The translations under genes were made by a program, and so were the position numbers. The notes under the pieces are model-generated. The model searched no databases and was not told the DNA's origin. It saw nothing but the letters and a program-made list of their open reading frames with translations. A stretch of DNA of 50,770 bases from Culturomica sp. (GTDB lineage: Bacteria > Bacteroidota > Bacteroidia > Bacteroidales > Marinifilaceae). The stretch lies in contig JAISHE010000006.1 of NCBI GenBank assembly GCA_031262745.1, forward strand, positions 1 through 50,770. Reading direction: 5' to 3'. Each line of letters starts with the position of its first letter. Position 1 is the first letter of the stretch. Positions 18,443 to 28,149 of the stretch are shown piece by piece.

Positions 18443-19885
18443 ATGAGTTTAATGAGTAGCGTAAGTCAAAAAATGACCAAGTTTCGTTGGGGCATCTGCG
18501 CCTTATTATTTATAGCAACAACTATAAATTATTTAGATCGTCAGGTATTGTCGTTGACCGCACCTGATTTCATTATGCCGGAATTTCACTGGAGTGATTC
18601 CGATTATGGTGATATAACCGGTATATTTTCTATTGCTTATGCAATATGTATGTTGTTTGCAGGCAAATTTATTGACTGGATGGGTACTAAACGCGGGTAT
18701 TTGTGGTCAATAGGTGTGTGGAGTATAGGTGCATGTATGCATGCTGTTTGCGGCATCTTCACTGAAAATTGGGTAGGTCTTAACAGTTATTCGGAAATGG
18801 TTAGTGCTGTGGGTGATACGGCGGTGTTGATTGCAACTGTTAGTACGTGGGCATTTATTGTTGCACGATGTGTGTTGGCACTTGGTGAAGCCGGTAATTT
18901 TCCTGCTGCAATAAAGACGACAGCCGAATATTTTCCTAAGAAAGACCGTGCCTTTGCAACGTCAATTTTTAATGCAGGCGCATCAGTAGGTGCACTTGCT
19001 TCGCCGTTACTCATACCGCCTTTGGCACAACGTTTTGGTTGGGAAATGGCATTTATCATAATTGGAGCACTCGGATTTATATGGATGGGTTTGTGGGTAT
19101 TCTTTTATGCTCCTCCTAAGAAAAGTAAATTTGTAAATGCTGCCGAACTTGAATATATTGAACAGGATACGGCATTGGAGGTTTCTTCTACTGTTAAGGG
19201 AAGTGATGAAAAAAAGATGTCATTTTTACAGAGTTTTAAATATAAACAAACTTGGGCATTTGCTTTCGGTAAATTTATGACCGACGGAGTGTGGTGGTTT
19301 TTCCTGTTTTGGATGCCTAAATATTTGGGAGACCAATTCGGTATTAGGATGACGGAAGGACGTGGTATGTTGATGATATTCACGCTCTATGCGATAGTTA
19401 CAGTGTTATCAATTTTCGGTGGTAAATTACCTACTATTTTTATTAATAAAAGCGGGCAAAATCCTTATGCAGCAAGAATGAGAGCTATGCTCATATTTGC
19501 ATTTGTACCGTTGTTGGTGCTTTTAGCACAACCACTCGGAGCTTATTCTCCTTGGCTACCGGTTTTGCTCATTAGTTTGGGGTGTGCTGCTCATCAAGCT
19601 TGGAGTGCAAATATATTTTCAACAGTTGGAGATATGTTCCCAAAATCTACAATAGCAACAATCACAGGTATCGGAGGTATGGCAGGTGGAATTGGGTCGA
19701 TGCTTATCAATATGGGTAGCGGTAAATTATTTGATTTTGCGCATAACTCTAATTTGGTTTTCATGGGATTTGAAGGTCGTCCGGCAGGATATTTTATAAT
19801 ATTCTGTATATGTGCGGTGGCATATCTAATTGGATGGATTGTGATGAAATCGCTTGTTCCTAAATACAAACCAATTGTACTATAA
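18443..19885 (+). CDS. exuT: MFS hexuronate transporter
   Basis: A 480-residue inner-membrane major facilitator protein with about 12 predicted helices, of the anion:cation symporter branch that includes ExuT. Landmarks are RWGICALLFIATTINYLDRQ near 15-34, FAGKFIDWMGTKRGYLWS (the family A-loop), VARCVLALGEAGNFPAAIK near 142-160, and GWEMAFIIIGALGFIWMGLW. Galacturonate or glucuronate import is inferred from the family and the placement between the aldolase and tagaturonate reductase genes. An insert around 110-130 (NWVGLNSYSEM) is longer than in the classical enterobacterial protein. Confidence 0.9.
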   Translation: MSLMSSVSQKMTKFRWGICALLFIATTINYLDRQVLSLTAPDFIMPEFHWSDSDYGDITGIFSIAYAICMLFAGKFIDWMGTKRGYLWSIGVWSIGACMHAVCGIFTENWVGLNSYSEMVSAVGDTAVLIATVSTWAFIVARCVLALGEAGNFPAAIKTTAEYFPKKDRAFATSIFNAGASVGALASPLLIPPLAQRFGWEMAFIIIGALGFIWMGLWVFFYAPPKKSKFVNAAELEYIEQDTALEVSSTVKGSDEKKMSFLQSFKYKQTWAFAFGKFMTDGVWWFFLFWMPKYLGDQFGIRMTEGRGMLMIFTLYAIVTVLSIFGGKLPTIFINKSGQNPYAARMRAMLIFAFVPLLVLLAQPLGAYSPWLPVLLISLGCAAHQAWSANIFSTVGDMFPKSTIATITGIGGMAGGIGSMLINMGSGKLFDFAHNSNLVFMGFEGRPAGYFIIFCICAVAYLIGWIVMKSLVPKYKPIVL

Positions 19886-19910
19886 AGGATTAAATAATTG
19901 GAATTGAATA

Positions 19911-19939
19911 TGAAACCCACAAAATTCAAGTGGGTTTCA
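19911..19939 (+). terminator. Intra-operon hairpin between exuT and uxaB
   Basis: A perfect 10-bp stem, TGAAACCCAC (19911-19920) with GTGGGTTTCA (19930-19939), with a 9-base loop. No real T tract follows (TTGATATTAAA), so it is a weak terminator, attenuator or mRNA-processing/stability element rather than a clear end of transcript. Confidence 0.55.
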
Positions 19940-19972
19940 TTGATATTAAATAATAACCATAAATAAAGAGAG

Positions 19973-21415
19973 ATGAGGGAATTAAATAAAAATACGGTTC
20001 AAAAACCGGAATTACCTGTTAAAATTTTACAGTTTGGTGAAGGTAATTTTTTACGTGCTTTTGTAGATTGGATGATTGACATTGCTAATGAAAAAGGTGT
20101 TATGAATCATGGAGTTGTAATTGTACAACCAATAGAAAAAGGCATGGTGGAAATGCTTAAAAAGCAAGATTGTTTATATAATGTATATCTTGAAGGAGTT
20201 AAAGACAAGAAACCGATAAAAGAAGTACGTTTGGTGAAGTCGGTTCAGGATGCGTTGAATCCGTATACAGAATATGAAAAATATGAAAAATATTTTTTAA
20301 GTCCGGAATTGGAAATTACGATTTCAAACACCACAGAAGCAGGTATACGTTATGAAGAGGGTGAGGATATTTTTGCACGTCCGCCGAAATCTTATCCCGG
20401 GAAAATGACAGCATTGCTCTATAACCGTTTCAAGTATTTTAACGGTGCTGCAGATAAGGGGTTGACCGTTATTTGCTGCGAATTGATTGAAAACAATGGT
20501 AGTACATTGCGTGAATATGTTTTGAAACATGCCGAAGCAAATAATTTGGGTGAAGATTTCATTGTTTGGGTGAAAAATAATTGCCGTTTTTGCGACACTT
20601 TGGTGGATAGAATTGTAACCGGTTTCCCTCGTGAAAATATTGACGAAATCAAAGTAGAACTCGGTTATAATGACAATATGGTTATCAAAGCCGAGTACTA
20701 TCATTTGTGGGCAATAGGCGGAAGTGAATACAAGAAAGTACAGCAAGTGTTTCCATTAGACAAAGCCGGTTTGCATGTACTTTATATGCCGAGTATTAAG
20801 TCGTTCAGAGACAAGAAGGTGAGAATACTTAACGGTTCACATACAGGTATGGTTCCTGTGGGGTTGCAAATGGGTTGCGAAACGGTTATGGATGCTTTCA
20901 ATACTCCTGATATTGAAAAATTTATCAATACAATGGTTGAAAAAGAAGTGCTTCCGATGATTGATGAAGATAAGTCTGAGTTGGAAACTTTTGCAGCGAG
21001 TATTTTGGAACGTTTCTATAATCCTTATATACGTCACATGCTTGCAAGTATTGCACTTAATTCACTTTCCAAATGGGAAGCACGTAATTTTCCGACAGTG
21101 CTTGATAATTTTAACAAATCCGGCAAAACTGCAGAATATAATCTTTTTTCTTTGGCTGCTTTGTTGCTACTCTATAGCGGTCATTCGGAAGTGGATTTTA
21201 CACCTAACGACACTCCGGAATTTGTGGAATTTATCCAATCAAATTGGAATACGGATGACATTGACGGCACGGTTAAGAAAATTGTGGAAAACAAAGCTAT
21301 TTGGACTGTGGATCTTACACAAGTGTCAACACTCGAACCTACCGTTAGTAAGTTTGTGAAACAAATACTTACCGACGGCATGGCTAAATCCCTTGAAAAG
21401 TTGTTGAATGCTTAA
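19973..21415 (+). CDS. uxaB: Tagaturonate reductase (altronate oxidoreductase)
   Basis: A 480-residue NAD-dependent enzyme of the mannitol dehydrogenase family that reduces D-tagaturonate to D-altronate. The dinucleotide-binding start is LQFGEGNFLRAFVDWMID near 20-37. Other landmarks are KVRILNGSHTGMVPVGLQMG near 281-300, with the lysine and histidine region of the family, and ILERFYNPYIRHMLASIALNS near 342. The length fits UxaB. It begins 87 bases after exuT, the largest gap in this part of the cluster, with a hairpin inside it. Confidence 0.95.
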   Translation: MRELNKNTVQKPELPVKILQFGEGNFLRAFVDWMIDIANEKGVMNHGVVIVQPIEKGMVEMLKKQDCLYNVYLEGVKDKKPIKEVRLVKSVQDALNPYTEYEKYEKYFLSPELEITISNTTEAGIRYEEGEDIFARPPKSYPGKMTALLYNRFKYFNGAADKGLTVICCELIENNGSTLREYVLKHAEANNLGEDFIVWVKNNCRFCDTLVDRIVTGFPRENIDEIKVELGYNDNMVIKAEYYHLWAIGGSEYKKVQQVFPLDKAGLHVLYMPSIKSFRDKKVRILNGSHTGMVPVGLQMGCETVMDAFNTPDIEKFINTMVEKEVLPMIDEDKSELETFAASILERFYNPYIRHMLASIALNSLSKWEARNFPTVLDNFNKSGKTAEYNLFSLAALLLLYSGHSEVDFTPNDTPEFVEFIQSNWNTDDIDGTVKKIVENKAIWTVDLTQVSTLEPTVSKFVKQILTDGMAKSLEKLLNA

Positions 21416-21428
21416 TAGATATAGTGTC

Positions 21429-21848
21429 ATGAATAACTGTTTATATTGCCAACGTAATGAAACTCAAAAAGAATTGATGATAGAAATATGTGATTTACAG
21501 GTTTCTACTTTATTCCTTTTTAAAGAACAATCACATAAAGGACGTTGTGTGCTTGCTTATAAAGATCATGTAAATGAACTTTTTGAAGTGCCGGAAATGG
21601 AATATACTCTTTATATGCAAGATCTTCGCAAGGTGGGTGAAACTCTGAAGAAACTTTTCAAACCGACTAAGATTAATTTTGGAGCATATTCCGACACATT
21701 AAAACATACTCACTGGCATATTGTTCCAAAGTATGAGGGGCAATTTGAGTTTGGTGGAATTTTTGAAATGAATCCTAAGAAAACGTATCTTACCGAAAAA
21801 GAATATGCCGACATGGTTGAAATGATAAAAGTGGAGTTGAAAGGATGA
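21429..21848 (+). CDS. HIT-family protein embedded between uxaB and uxaA
   Basis: A small (139-residue) histidine-triad protein. The start at 21429 gives MNNCLYCQRN with a CxxC pair near residues 4-7, common in bacterial HIT proteins; an earlier ATG at 21408 would overlap uxaB by 8 bases. The histidine triad is HTHWH at about 93-97, followed by IVPKYE. HIT proteins hydrolyse nucleoside phosphoramidates, dinucleoside polyphosphates or aminoacyl-adenylates. The substrate here is unknown. The 3' end overlaps uxaA by 4 bases, so it is probably translationally coupled to the uronate genes. No direct biochemical link to altronate metabolism is known to me. Confidence 0.85.
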   Translation: MNNCLYCQRNETQKELMIEICDLQVSTLFLFKEQSHKGRCVLAYKDHVNELFEVPEMEYTLYMQDLRKVGETLKKLFKPTKINFGAYSDTLKHTHWHIVPKYEGQFEFGGIFEMNPKKTYLTEKEYADMVEMIKVELKG

Positions 21849-23335
21849 AGAAGTTTTTGAAAATTAACGAGGCAGATAATGTTGCAGTGGCACTTCAACC
21901 ATTAGTAGCGGGTGAAAAAATATCTGTTGCTGGGCATGATATTACTATTCAGGAAGATATAGATAATGGTCATAAATTTGCTTTAAGTAACATAAGAGTA
22001 GGTGAAAATGTAATCAAATACGGTTATCCTATCGGTCATGCCATTTCCGAAATAGTCGCCGGTGCATGGGTACATACGCATAATCTGAAAACTAATTTGA
22101 AAGATGATTTGGATTACACTTATAATAAAGTAAATACGCCTACTGTATTTTTCCCTCATTCTGACTTGAAAGTTCAAGGTTATCTTCGGAAAAACGGAGA
22201 AATGGGTATTCGCAACGAGCTATGGATTGTACCGACTGTGGGTTGTGTTAACGGTCAGGCACAAGCGATTGTTGATAGAGTTAAGAAAGAATTGGATATA
22301 TCTCATATAGATGATGTTAGAGTATATACGCACAATTACGGATGTTCACAACTTGGTAATGATCATCAAAATACACAGAAGGCTCTTGCAGGTTTGGTTA
22401 AGCATCCGAATGCCGGCGGTGTACTTGTTTTAGGACTTGGTTGTGAAAATAATCAAATTTCCGACTTTAAAAAGGTTCTTGGTGAGTGGAATGATGAAAG
22501 AGTGAAGTTTTTGGTTGCACAAGAAGTTGAAGATGAGGTTGAAATCGGTTTTGAAATAATGAGTGGTTTGGTGGATGTGATGAGAGTTGACAAAAGACAA
22601 CCGTTGCCGCTTTCTCTTTTAAAAGTTGGTTTGAAATGCGGTGGTAGTGACGGTTTTTCCGGAATTACAGCCAACCCGTTAGTTGGTAAATTTTCCGATT
22701 GGTTGATAGCTCAATGCGGTACGTCGGTTTTAACTGAGGTACCCGAAATGTTTGGTGCCGAAACAATACTTATGGATAGAGCTTGTAGCGTGGAGGTGTT
22801 TGATGAAACGGTTAATCTGATAAATGATTTTAAAGGTTATTTCCGGAAATTTGACCAGCCGATTTACGAAAATCCCTCACCGGGTAATAAAAAGGGCGGA
22901 ATAACGACTTTGGAAGAAAAATCTCTCGGATGTGTACAAAAAGGAGGAGTTTCGGATGTTGTTGATGTGTTACAGTATGCACAACCAATTAAATACAAAG
23001 GACTTAATCTTTTGCAGGCACCGGGGAATGATCTCGTTGCTGCATCTTCACTTGCAATATCAGGTTGTCAAATAGTTTTATTTACCACCGGTCGTGGTAC
23101 GCCTTTCGGTAGTTTTGTACCTACAATGAAAATTTCTACTAATACGGATTTATTTAAACATAAAGCGAATTGGATTGATTTTAATGCGGGTACTTTGCTT
23201 GAAGATGAGAATATGAGCGAATTACTTGAACGTTTTATAAAATTTTTCATCGAAACTACAGATGGAAAGAAATTGAAACATGAAATTACCGGTTTTAAGG
23301 AATTAGCAATTTTTAAAACCGGAGTAACACTTTGA
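21845..23335 (+). CDS. uxaA: Altronate dehydratase
   Basis: A 496-residue iron-dependent dehydratase converting D-altronate to 2-keto-3-deoxygluconate. The N-terminal SAF domain spans about 1-95 ([34 protein letters not shown]). The C-terminal UxaA catalytic domain follows: [20 protein letters not shown] near 118-137, [17 protein letters not shown] near 163-179, [17 protein letters not shown] near 265-281, and [20 protein letters not shown] near 411-430. Cysteine-containing blocks for the metal site are present. It overlaps the HIT gene by 4 bases, and its stop overlaps the open frame before GH95. Confidence 0.96.
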   Translation: MKKFLKINEADNVAVALQPLVAGEKISVAGHDITIQEDIDNGHKFALSNIRVGENVIKYGYPIGHAISEIVAGAWVHTHNLKTNLKDDLDYTYNKVNTPTVFFPHSDLKVQGYLRKNGEMGIRNELWIVPTVGCVNGQAQAIVDRVKKELDISHIDDVRVYTHNYGCSQLGNDHQNTQKALAGLVKHPNAGGVLVLGLGCENNQISDFKKVLGEWNDERVKFLVAQEVEDEVEIGFEIMSGLVDVMRVDKRQPLPLSLLKVGLKCGGSDGFSGITANPLVGKFSDWLIAQCGTSVLTEVPEMFGAETILMDRACSVEVFDETVNLINDFKGYFRKFDQPIYENPSPGNKKGGITTLEEKSLGCVQKGGVSDVVDVLQYAQPIKYKGLNLLQAPGNDLVAASSLAISGCQIVLFTTGRGTPFGSFVPTMKISTNTDLFKHKANWIDFNAGTLLEDENMSELLERFIKFFIETTDGKKLKHEITGFKELAIFKTGVTL

Positions 23336-23358
23336 TAAAAACTTATTTAGTTAGTATT

Positions 23359-25818
23359 ATGATTAAGAGATTAATATTTTTATTTTTATGTTTTAGTGCT
23401 TCTTCCGTTCAGGCGGAGGATGCGTTAAAATTATGGTATGATAAACCGGCAGAAATGTGGGTAGAAGCTCTTCCATTAGGTAATGGTAGATTGGGTGCAA
23501 TGGTTTACGGACAACCGTTTCTTGAGGAGATTCAGTTGAATGAAGAAACGGTTTGGGGCGGTTCGCCTCATAATAATACAAATCCTAAAGCTAAGGAATA
23601 TCTTGGTGAGATTCGTCGACTTATATTTGAAGGTAAAAACAAGGAAGCACAAGATTTATGTGGAATTGCAATTTCTTCTCAGGGAGTGGATGGTATGCCA
23701 TATCAAACGGTAGGTTCCTTGTTTCTGGATTTTGGTAAAGAGAAAGAAGTAACAGACTATTATCGTGAACTTGATATTTCAACGGCAGTAGCTAAAACAA
23801 CTTTCAATATTGACGGGGTGAAATACACTCGTGAAGTGATAACCTCTTTTTCTTCTCAATTGGTTATCATACGTTTAACAGCTTCACAGAAAGGTAAAAT
23901 ATCTTTTAAGTCATATTTTAAGACTCCTTATAAAAATGCCCGGCTTTCTCTTGATAATGGGGATTTAAGGCTTGATGCACAAACTTCGGATCATGAAGGT
24001 ATTGAGGGTAAAGTTAAATTTACATCTTTAGCAAAAATTAAAAATGAAGGTGGTAAGAAATGGGCTGACACTGACAGTAGTTTATCCATTGTCGGTGCAA
24101 ATGCAGTTACAATCTATATTTCGATAGGTACTAATTTTGTTAATTATAAGGATATTAGCGGTAATGCTGAAAAGAATGCTCAAAAATATCTTTCGCTTGC
24201 AGGTAAAAAGAATTTTACTAAAGAAAAGTTGGCACATACGGCTTTCTATCAGAAGTTTTTCAATAGAGTTAGTCTTGATTTGGGTACATCGCAACAAGTT
24301 AAGAAACCTACGAATTTGCGTGTAGAACAATTTAGAGATTATAATGATCCTCAATTGGCTGCACTTTATTTTCAATTCGGTCGCTATTTACTTATATGTT
24401 CATCTCAACCGGGCGGACAAGCTGCTAATTTACAGGGGATTTGGAATGATCAACTACGTGCACCTTGGGACGGTAAATACACAACCAATATAAATGTGGA
24501 AATGAATTATTGGCCGTCCGAAGTTGCAAATTTGTCGGAAATGCAGGAACCTTTTTTACGTTTAATTAGAGAGGTGGCGGAAACCGGAAAAGAAACGGCG
24601 GATATGTACGGTTGTCGCGGTTGGGCTTTGCATCATAACACAGATATTTGGCGCACGACGGGTGCCGTTGATGGTCCTCAATATGGCATTTGGCCAACAT
24701 GCAATGCTTGGTTTTGTTCCCACTTGTGGGAAAAATATCTGTATTCCGGAGATACGGCATATCTTCGATCTGTATATCCGATTATGAAAGCTGCTTCGGA
24801 ATTTTACTTGGATTTTTTAACAGAAGAACCTATTAACGGTTGGCTTGTTGTGGCACCTTCCAATTCACCTGAAAATATTCCTCATATTAAAGGAGAGGAA
24901 CCTGCAGCCGTACATGCAGGCACAACTATGGATAATCAAATGGTTTTTGATCTTTTGATGAATACTGCGAATGCTGCCGAAATAGTCGGTGATGATGAGA
25001 CTTTTAGGTTAGACTTGCAAAGAACAGCTAAACGTATGCCACCTATGCAGGTGGGTAAATGGGGACAGTTACAGGAATGGATGGGTGATTATGATAATCC
25101 TTCTGATCATCATAGACATGTTTCTCACCTTTGGGGTTTGTTTCCCGGAGCACAAATTACCCTAACTAATACTCCTGTACTTTTTGAGGCTGCAAAAACT
25201 TCTTTGATTCATCGTGGCGACCCATCTACCGGTTGGTCAATGGGTTGGAAGGTATGTTTGTGGGCTCGTTTACTTGATGGTGAACATGCTTATAAGCTGA
25301 TTACCGATCAATTGAAACCGGCAATTGGAGAGCGTGGTCAGGCTGGAGGAACGTATCCTAACTTGTTTGATGCTCATCCGCCTTTCCAAATAGATGGTAA
25401 TTTTGGTTGTACAGCCGGTATAGCGGAAATGTTATTACAATCACATGACGGTTTTATTCATATTTTGCCGGCAATTCCGCAAGTGTGGTCAAACGGCACA
25501 GTTAAAGGTCTACGTTGTAGAGGGGGATTTTTGGTGGAGGAAATGACTTGGAAAGATGGTAAAATATCTAAACTTCGCATTCGTTCCACTGTTGGTGGTA
25601 ACCTGCGTTTGAAGTCAAAACAAGCATTGAAAACAGACAACGGTAGTTTGATTATTTCTTCCGGTGAAAACCCTAATCCGTTTTTTATAAAGTATGAAAT
25701 ACGAAAACCGTTGGTTGATGCTAAGGCGGAAATACGTGTGGCACCGAAAAAACATGAATATATTTATGATTTATATACAGACAAAGATGGTGTATATGAA
25801 TTTTATTTAAATGAATAA
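23359..25818 (+). CDS. GH95 family alpha-L-fucosidase/alpha-L-galactosidase
   Basis: An 819-residue exported inverting glycoside hydrolase of family 95. The start is set at ATG 23359 ([13 protein letters not shown], signal peptide to about VQA); the frame is open from a TTG at 23332, inside the overlap with uxaA. N-terminal beta domain: [18 protein letters not shown] and [13 protein letters not shown]. Catalytic (alpha/alpha)6 region: [18 protein letters not shown] near 377-394, with the conserved asparagines, and [20 protein letters not shown] near 670-690, with the base-activating Asp. Family members act on alpha-L-fucosyl or alpha-L-galactosyl groups. In this setting a rhamnogalacturonan side-chain decoration is a reasonable target (inference). 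Confidence 0.93.
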   Translation: MIKRLIFLFLCFSASSVQAEDALKLWYDKPAEMWVEALPLGNGRLGAMVYGQPFLEEIQLNEETVWGGSPHNNTNPKAKEYLGEIRRLIFEGKNKEAQDLCGIAISSQGVDGMPYQTVGSLFLDFGKEKEVTDYYRELDISTAVAKTTFNIDGVKYTREVITSFSSQLVIIRLTASQKGKISFKSYFKTPYKNARLSLDNGDLRLDAQTSDHEGIEGKVKFTSLAKIKNEGGKKWADTDSSLSIVGANAVTIYISIGTNFVNYKDISGNAEKNAQKYLSLAGKKNFTKEKLAHTAFYQKFFNRVSLDLGTSQQVKKPTNLRVEQFRDYNDPQLAALYFQFGRYLLICSSQPGGQAANLQGIWNDQLRAPWDGKYTTNINVEMNYWPSEVANLSEMQEPFLRLIREVAETGKETADMYGCRGWALHHNTDIWRTTGAVDGPQYGIWPTCNAWFCSHLWEKYLYSGDTAYLRSVYPIMKAASEFYLDFLTEEPINGWLVVAPSNSPENIPHIKGEEPAAVHAGTTMDNQMVFDLLMNTANAAEIVGDDETFRLDLQRTAKRMPPMQVGKWGQLQEWMGDYDNPSDHHRHVSHLWGLFPGAQITLTNTPVLFEAAKTSLIHRGDPSTGWSMGWKVCLWARLLDGEHAYKLITDQLKPAIGERGQAGGTYPNLFDAHPPFQIDGNFGCTAGIAEMLLQSHDGFIHILPAIPQVWSNGTVKGLRCRGGFLVEEMTWKDGKISKLRIRSTVGGNLRLKSKQALKTDNGSLIISSGENPNPFFIKYEIRKPLVDAKAEIRVAPKKHEYIYDLYTDKDGVYEFYLNE

Positions 25819-25831
25819 AAACTTAACATGT

Positions 25832-26830
25832 ATGAAACGGATCTTTCTGATATTAATAACGCTATTGGCAATTGCTTGCGAGAGTATAGAAGAAAAACAT
25901 AATGTTATCGTTGTAGACAAAAATGGGAACGGTGATTATACTACTTTAAGCGAGGCATTTCTGGATTTACCGAATAATCCGGATAAATGGACTACAATAA
26001 AGGTAAAACCGGGTATATATCGCGAAAAACTTGTTTTGGATGTGTTTAAAAACAAGGTTAAGATAATAGGAGAGAAACCTGAAAATACGATTATTGTGTG
26101 GAATGATCACACAGGAAAAGTTGTGAAAGGCGATACGATAAATACATTCACTTCTTATACTTTTTCAATTCGTTCAAATGATGTGATTTTGAAGAATATA
26201 ACAATTCAAAATGATGCGGGTCAGGTGGGTCAGGCAGTGGCTTGTGAAACTCGTGGCGATAGAATTTTGTTTGATAATTGTCGCTTTATAGGAGATCAGG
26301 ATACGTTTTTTACAGGTGCCGAAAGAGGAAGATTGTATTTGAAGAATTGTTATATAGAAGGTACTACCGATTATATTTTCGGTCCTTCGATAGCTTTGTT
26401 CGATGACTGCTTAATTCATTCAAAACGAAATTCTTATATTACGGCTGCATCAACGCAAGAGAGAAGTAAATTCGGTTATGTTTTTCGTAACTGCAAATTT
26501 ACGGTATCTTCCGATGTTACAAAACTTTATTTAGGGCGTCCATGGCGTTCTTTTGCGCAGACTGTTTTTATAAATTGTGAGCTTCCGGCAGTGATTGTGC
26601 CCGAAGGTTGGCACAATTGGCGTTCTCCGGAAAGAGAAAAGACAACTTATTATGCTGAGTATCATTCCTCCGGTGAAGGTGCAAATCCTGATGCTCGTGT
26701 GGCTTGGAGTCATCAACTAACAGATGAAGAGGTGGCAAGATATACTATTAAAAATATTTTTGCCGCAAAAACAGGTATAGAACCTTTCAAAGAAGATTGG
26801 AATCCCGAATGTTTATTAGATAATAAATAA
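25832..26830 (+). CDS. CE8 pectin methylesterase lipoprotein
   Basis: A pectinesterase of carbohydrate esterase family 8, about 332 residues from ATG 25832 (MKRIFLILITLLAIAC, lipobox LAIAC). A start at 25811 would overlap the GH95 stop. It removes methyl esters from homogalacturonan, making it accessible to the PL1 and GH28 enzymes. Landmarks in order: GNGDYTTLSEAFLDLP near 31, QNDAGQVGQAVAC (Gln oxyanion residues), GDQDTFF and TDYIFGPSIALFDDC (the two catalytic aspartates), and LGRPWRSFAQTVF (active-site Arg). All key residues are present. Confidence 0.94.
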   Translation: MKRIFLILITLLAIACESIEEKHNVIVVDKNGNGDYTTLSEAFLDLPNNPDKWTTIKVKPGIYREKLVLDVFKNKVKIIGEKPENTIIVWNDHTGKVVKGDTINTFTSYTFSIRSNDVILKNITIQNDAGQVGQAVACETRGDRILFDNCRFIGDQDTFFTGAERGRLYLKNCYIEGTTDYIFGPSIALFDDCLIHSKRNSYITAASTQERSKFGYVFRNCKFTVSSDVTKLYLGRPWRSFAQTVFINCELPAVIVPEGWHNWRSPEREKTTYYAEYHSSGEGANPDARVAWSHQLTDEEVARYTIKNIFAAKTGIEPFKEDWNPECLLDNK

Positions 26831-26841
26831 AATTACATCTT

Positions 26842-28143
26842 ATGAAATCAAAATTAATTTTGTTTTTCTTTTTAATTTCAGGTAATTTGGTTTCAGCGGA
26901 GAATTATCCGTATCGTTCTGATGTACTTTGGGTTACAACGCCGGATCATGTTGATTGGATTTACAAAACAGGAGAACATGCTAAAGTAACAGTTTCAGTA
27001 TATCTTTACGGTATTTTACAGAAAGGAATAGAGATTTCATATACTGTTGGTAACGAACAATTTCCTGATGACATGATGGGTAAAGTGGTTACCAAAAACG
27101 GTAAAGCTGTGATTGATATGGGTACTATGAAAAATCCGGGATTTCGTGATTGTAAATTATCGGTTAGATTCGGTAATAATGAAAGTAAACACCATATAAA
27201 ACTTGGTTTTTCGCCTGAAAAAATTCAACCGGTTACAAAAATTCCTTCGGATTTTGTCGAGTATTGGAACAAAGCAAAAGAAGAAGCTGCAAAATGTCCT
27301 TTTCAAGTAACCGAAACCTATGTAAAGGAATATTCAAGTAATGATGTTGATTGCTATAAGGTTAAACTACAATGTTTTAAAAAAGGTTCTTTTGTCTATG
27401 GTTATTTGACTAAGCCTAAAAAGTCCGGTAAATATCCGATTGTTTTCAATCCTCCCGGAGCCGGTATTAAACCTATGAATCCTACTACCACGCTGTATTA
27501 TGCAAATAATGGTATAATTTGTTTCAACATGGAAATTCATGGTATAGATCCCGCTTTGGAAAAGACACGATATGATGAAATCTCCGCTGCCTTTAATATG
27601 GGAGATAACGGTTATTTGGAAAATGGCTTGGATGACCGTGATAACTACTATATGAAAAAGGTATACATGGCTTGTGTTAGAGCTTTGGATTATTTGACGG
27701 CATTACCGGATTATGACGGTAGTAATTTGATAGCACAAGGTGGTAGTCAGGGTGGTGCATTGGCATTAATTACCACAGGTTTGGACAGTAGAGTAACACT
27801 TTGTGTGGCAAATCATCCTGCACTTTCCGATATGGGGGCTTATCCCGCAGGTCAGGCTGCCGGTTATCCGCATTTTTTCCGTAAGTTTCATAAGCAAGAT
27901 ACGCCTGAAAAAATAAAAACAATGGCTTATTATGATGTGGTGAATTTTGCGAGACTTATAAAAGTTCCGGTATATATGACATGGGGTTTTAATGATGATA
28001 CTTGTCCGCCTACTACGAGTTATGCTGTTTACAATGTGATTACATCGCAAAAAGAAGCGTTGATTACGCCTATAAATGAGCATTGGGTTTCGGAAAATAC
28101 CAGAAGATTGCAAATGGAATGGATTATTAAGCATCTGAAATAA
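26842..28143 (+). CDS. CE7-like acetyl esterase (acetylxylan esterase family)
   Basis: A 433-residue exported alpha/beta hydrolase. Signal peptide about 1-18 (ending VSAEN). An N-terminal beta-sandwich of about 110 residues comes before the esterase fold. The catalytic part starts near KIPSDFVEYWNKAKEEA (about 133), the nucleophile elbow is GGSQGGALALI near 297, the acid is in WGFNDDTCPPTT near 385, and the histidine in NEHW near 415. It resembles family CE7 (AXE1), which deacetylates oligosaccharides and other acetates. In this locus acetyl groups on pectin are the likely target (inference). It lies 12 bases after the CE8 gene and 7 before the next esterase. Confidence 0.87.
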   Translation: MKSKLILFFFLISGNLVSAENYPYRSDVLWVTTPDHVDWIYKTGEHAKVTVSVYLYGILQKGIEISYTVGNEQFPDDMMGKVVTKNGKAVIDMGTMKNPGFRDCKLSVRFGNNESKHHIKLGFSPEKIQPVTKIPSDFVEYWNKAKEEAAKCPFQVTETYVKEYSSNDVDCYKVKLQCFKKGSFVYGYLTKPKKSGKYPIVFNPPGAGIKPMNPTTTLYYANNGIICFNMEIHGIDPALEKTRYDEISAAFNMGDNGYLENGLDDRDNYYMKKVYMACVRALDYLTALPDYDGSNLIAQGGSQGGALALITTGLDSRVTLCVANHPALSDMGAYPAGQAAGYPHFFRKFHKQDTPEKIKTMAYYDVVNFARLIKVPVYMTWGFNDDTCPPTTSYAVYNVITSQKEALITPINEHWVSENTRRLQMEWIIKHLK

Positions 28144-28149
28144 TAAAAG

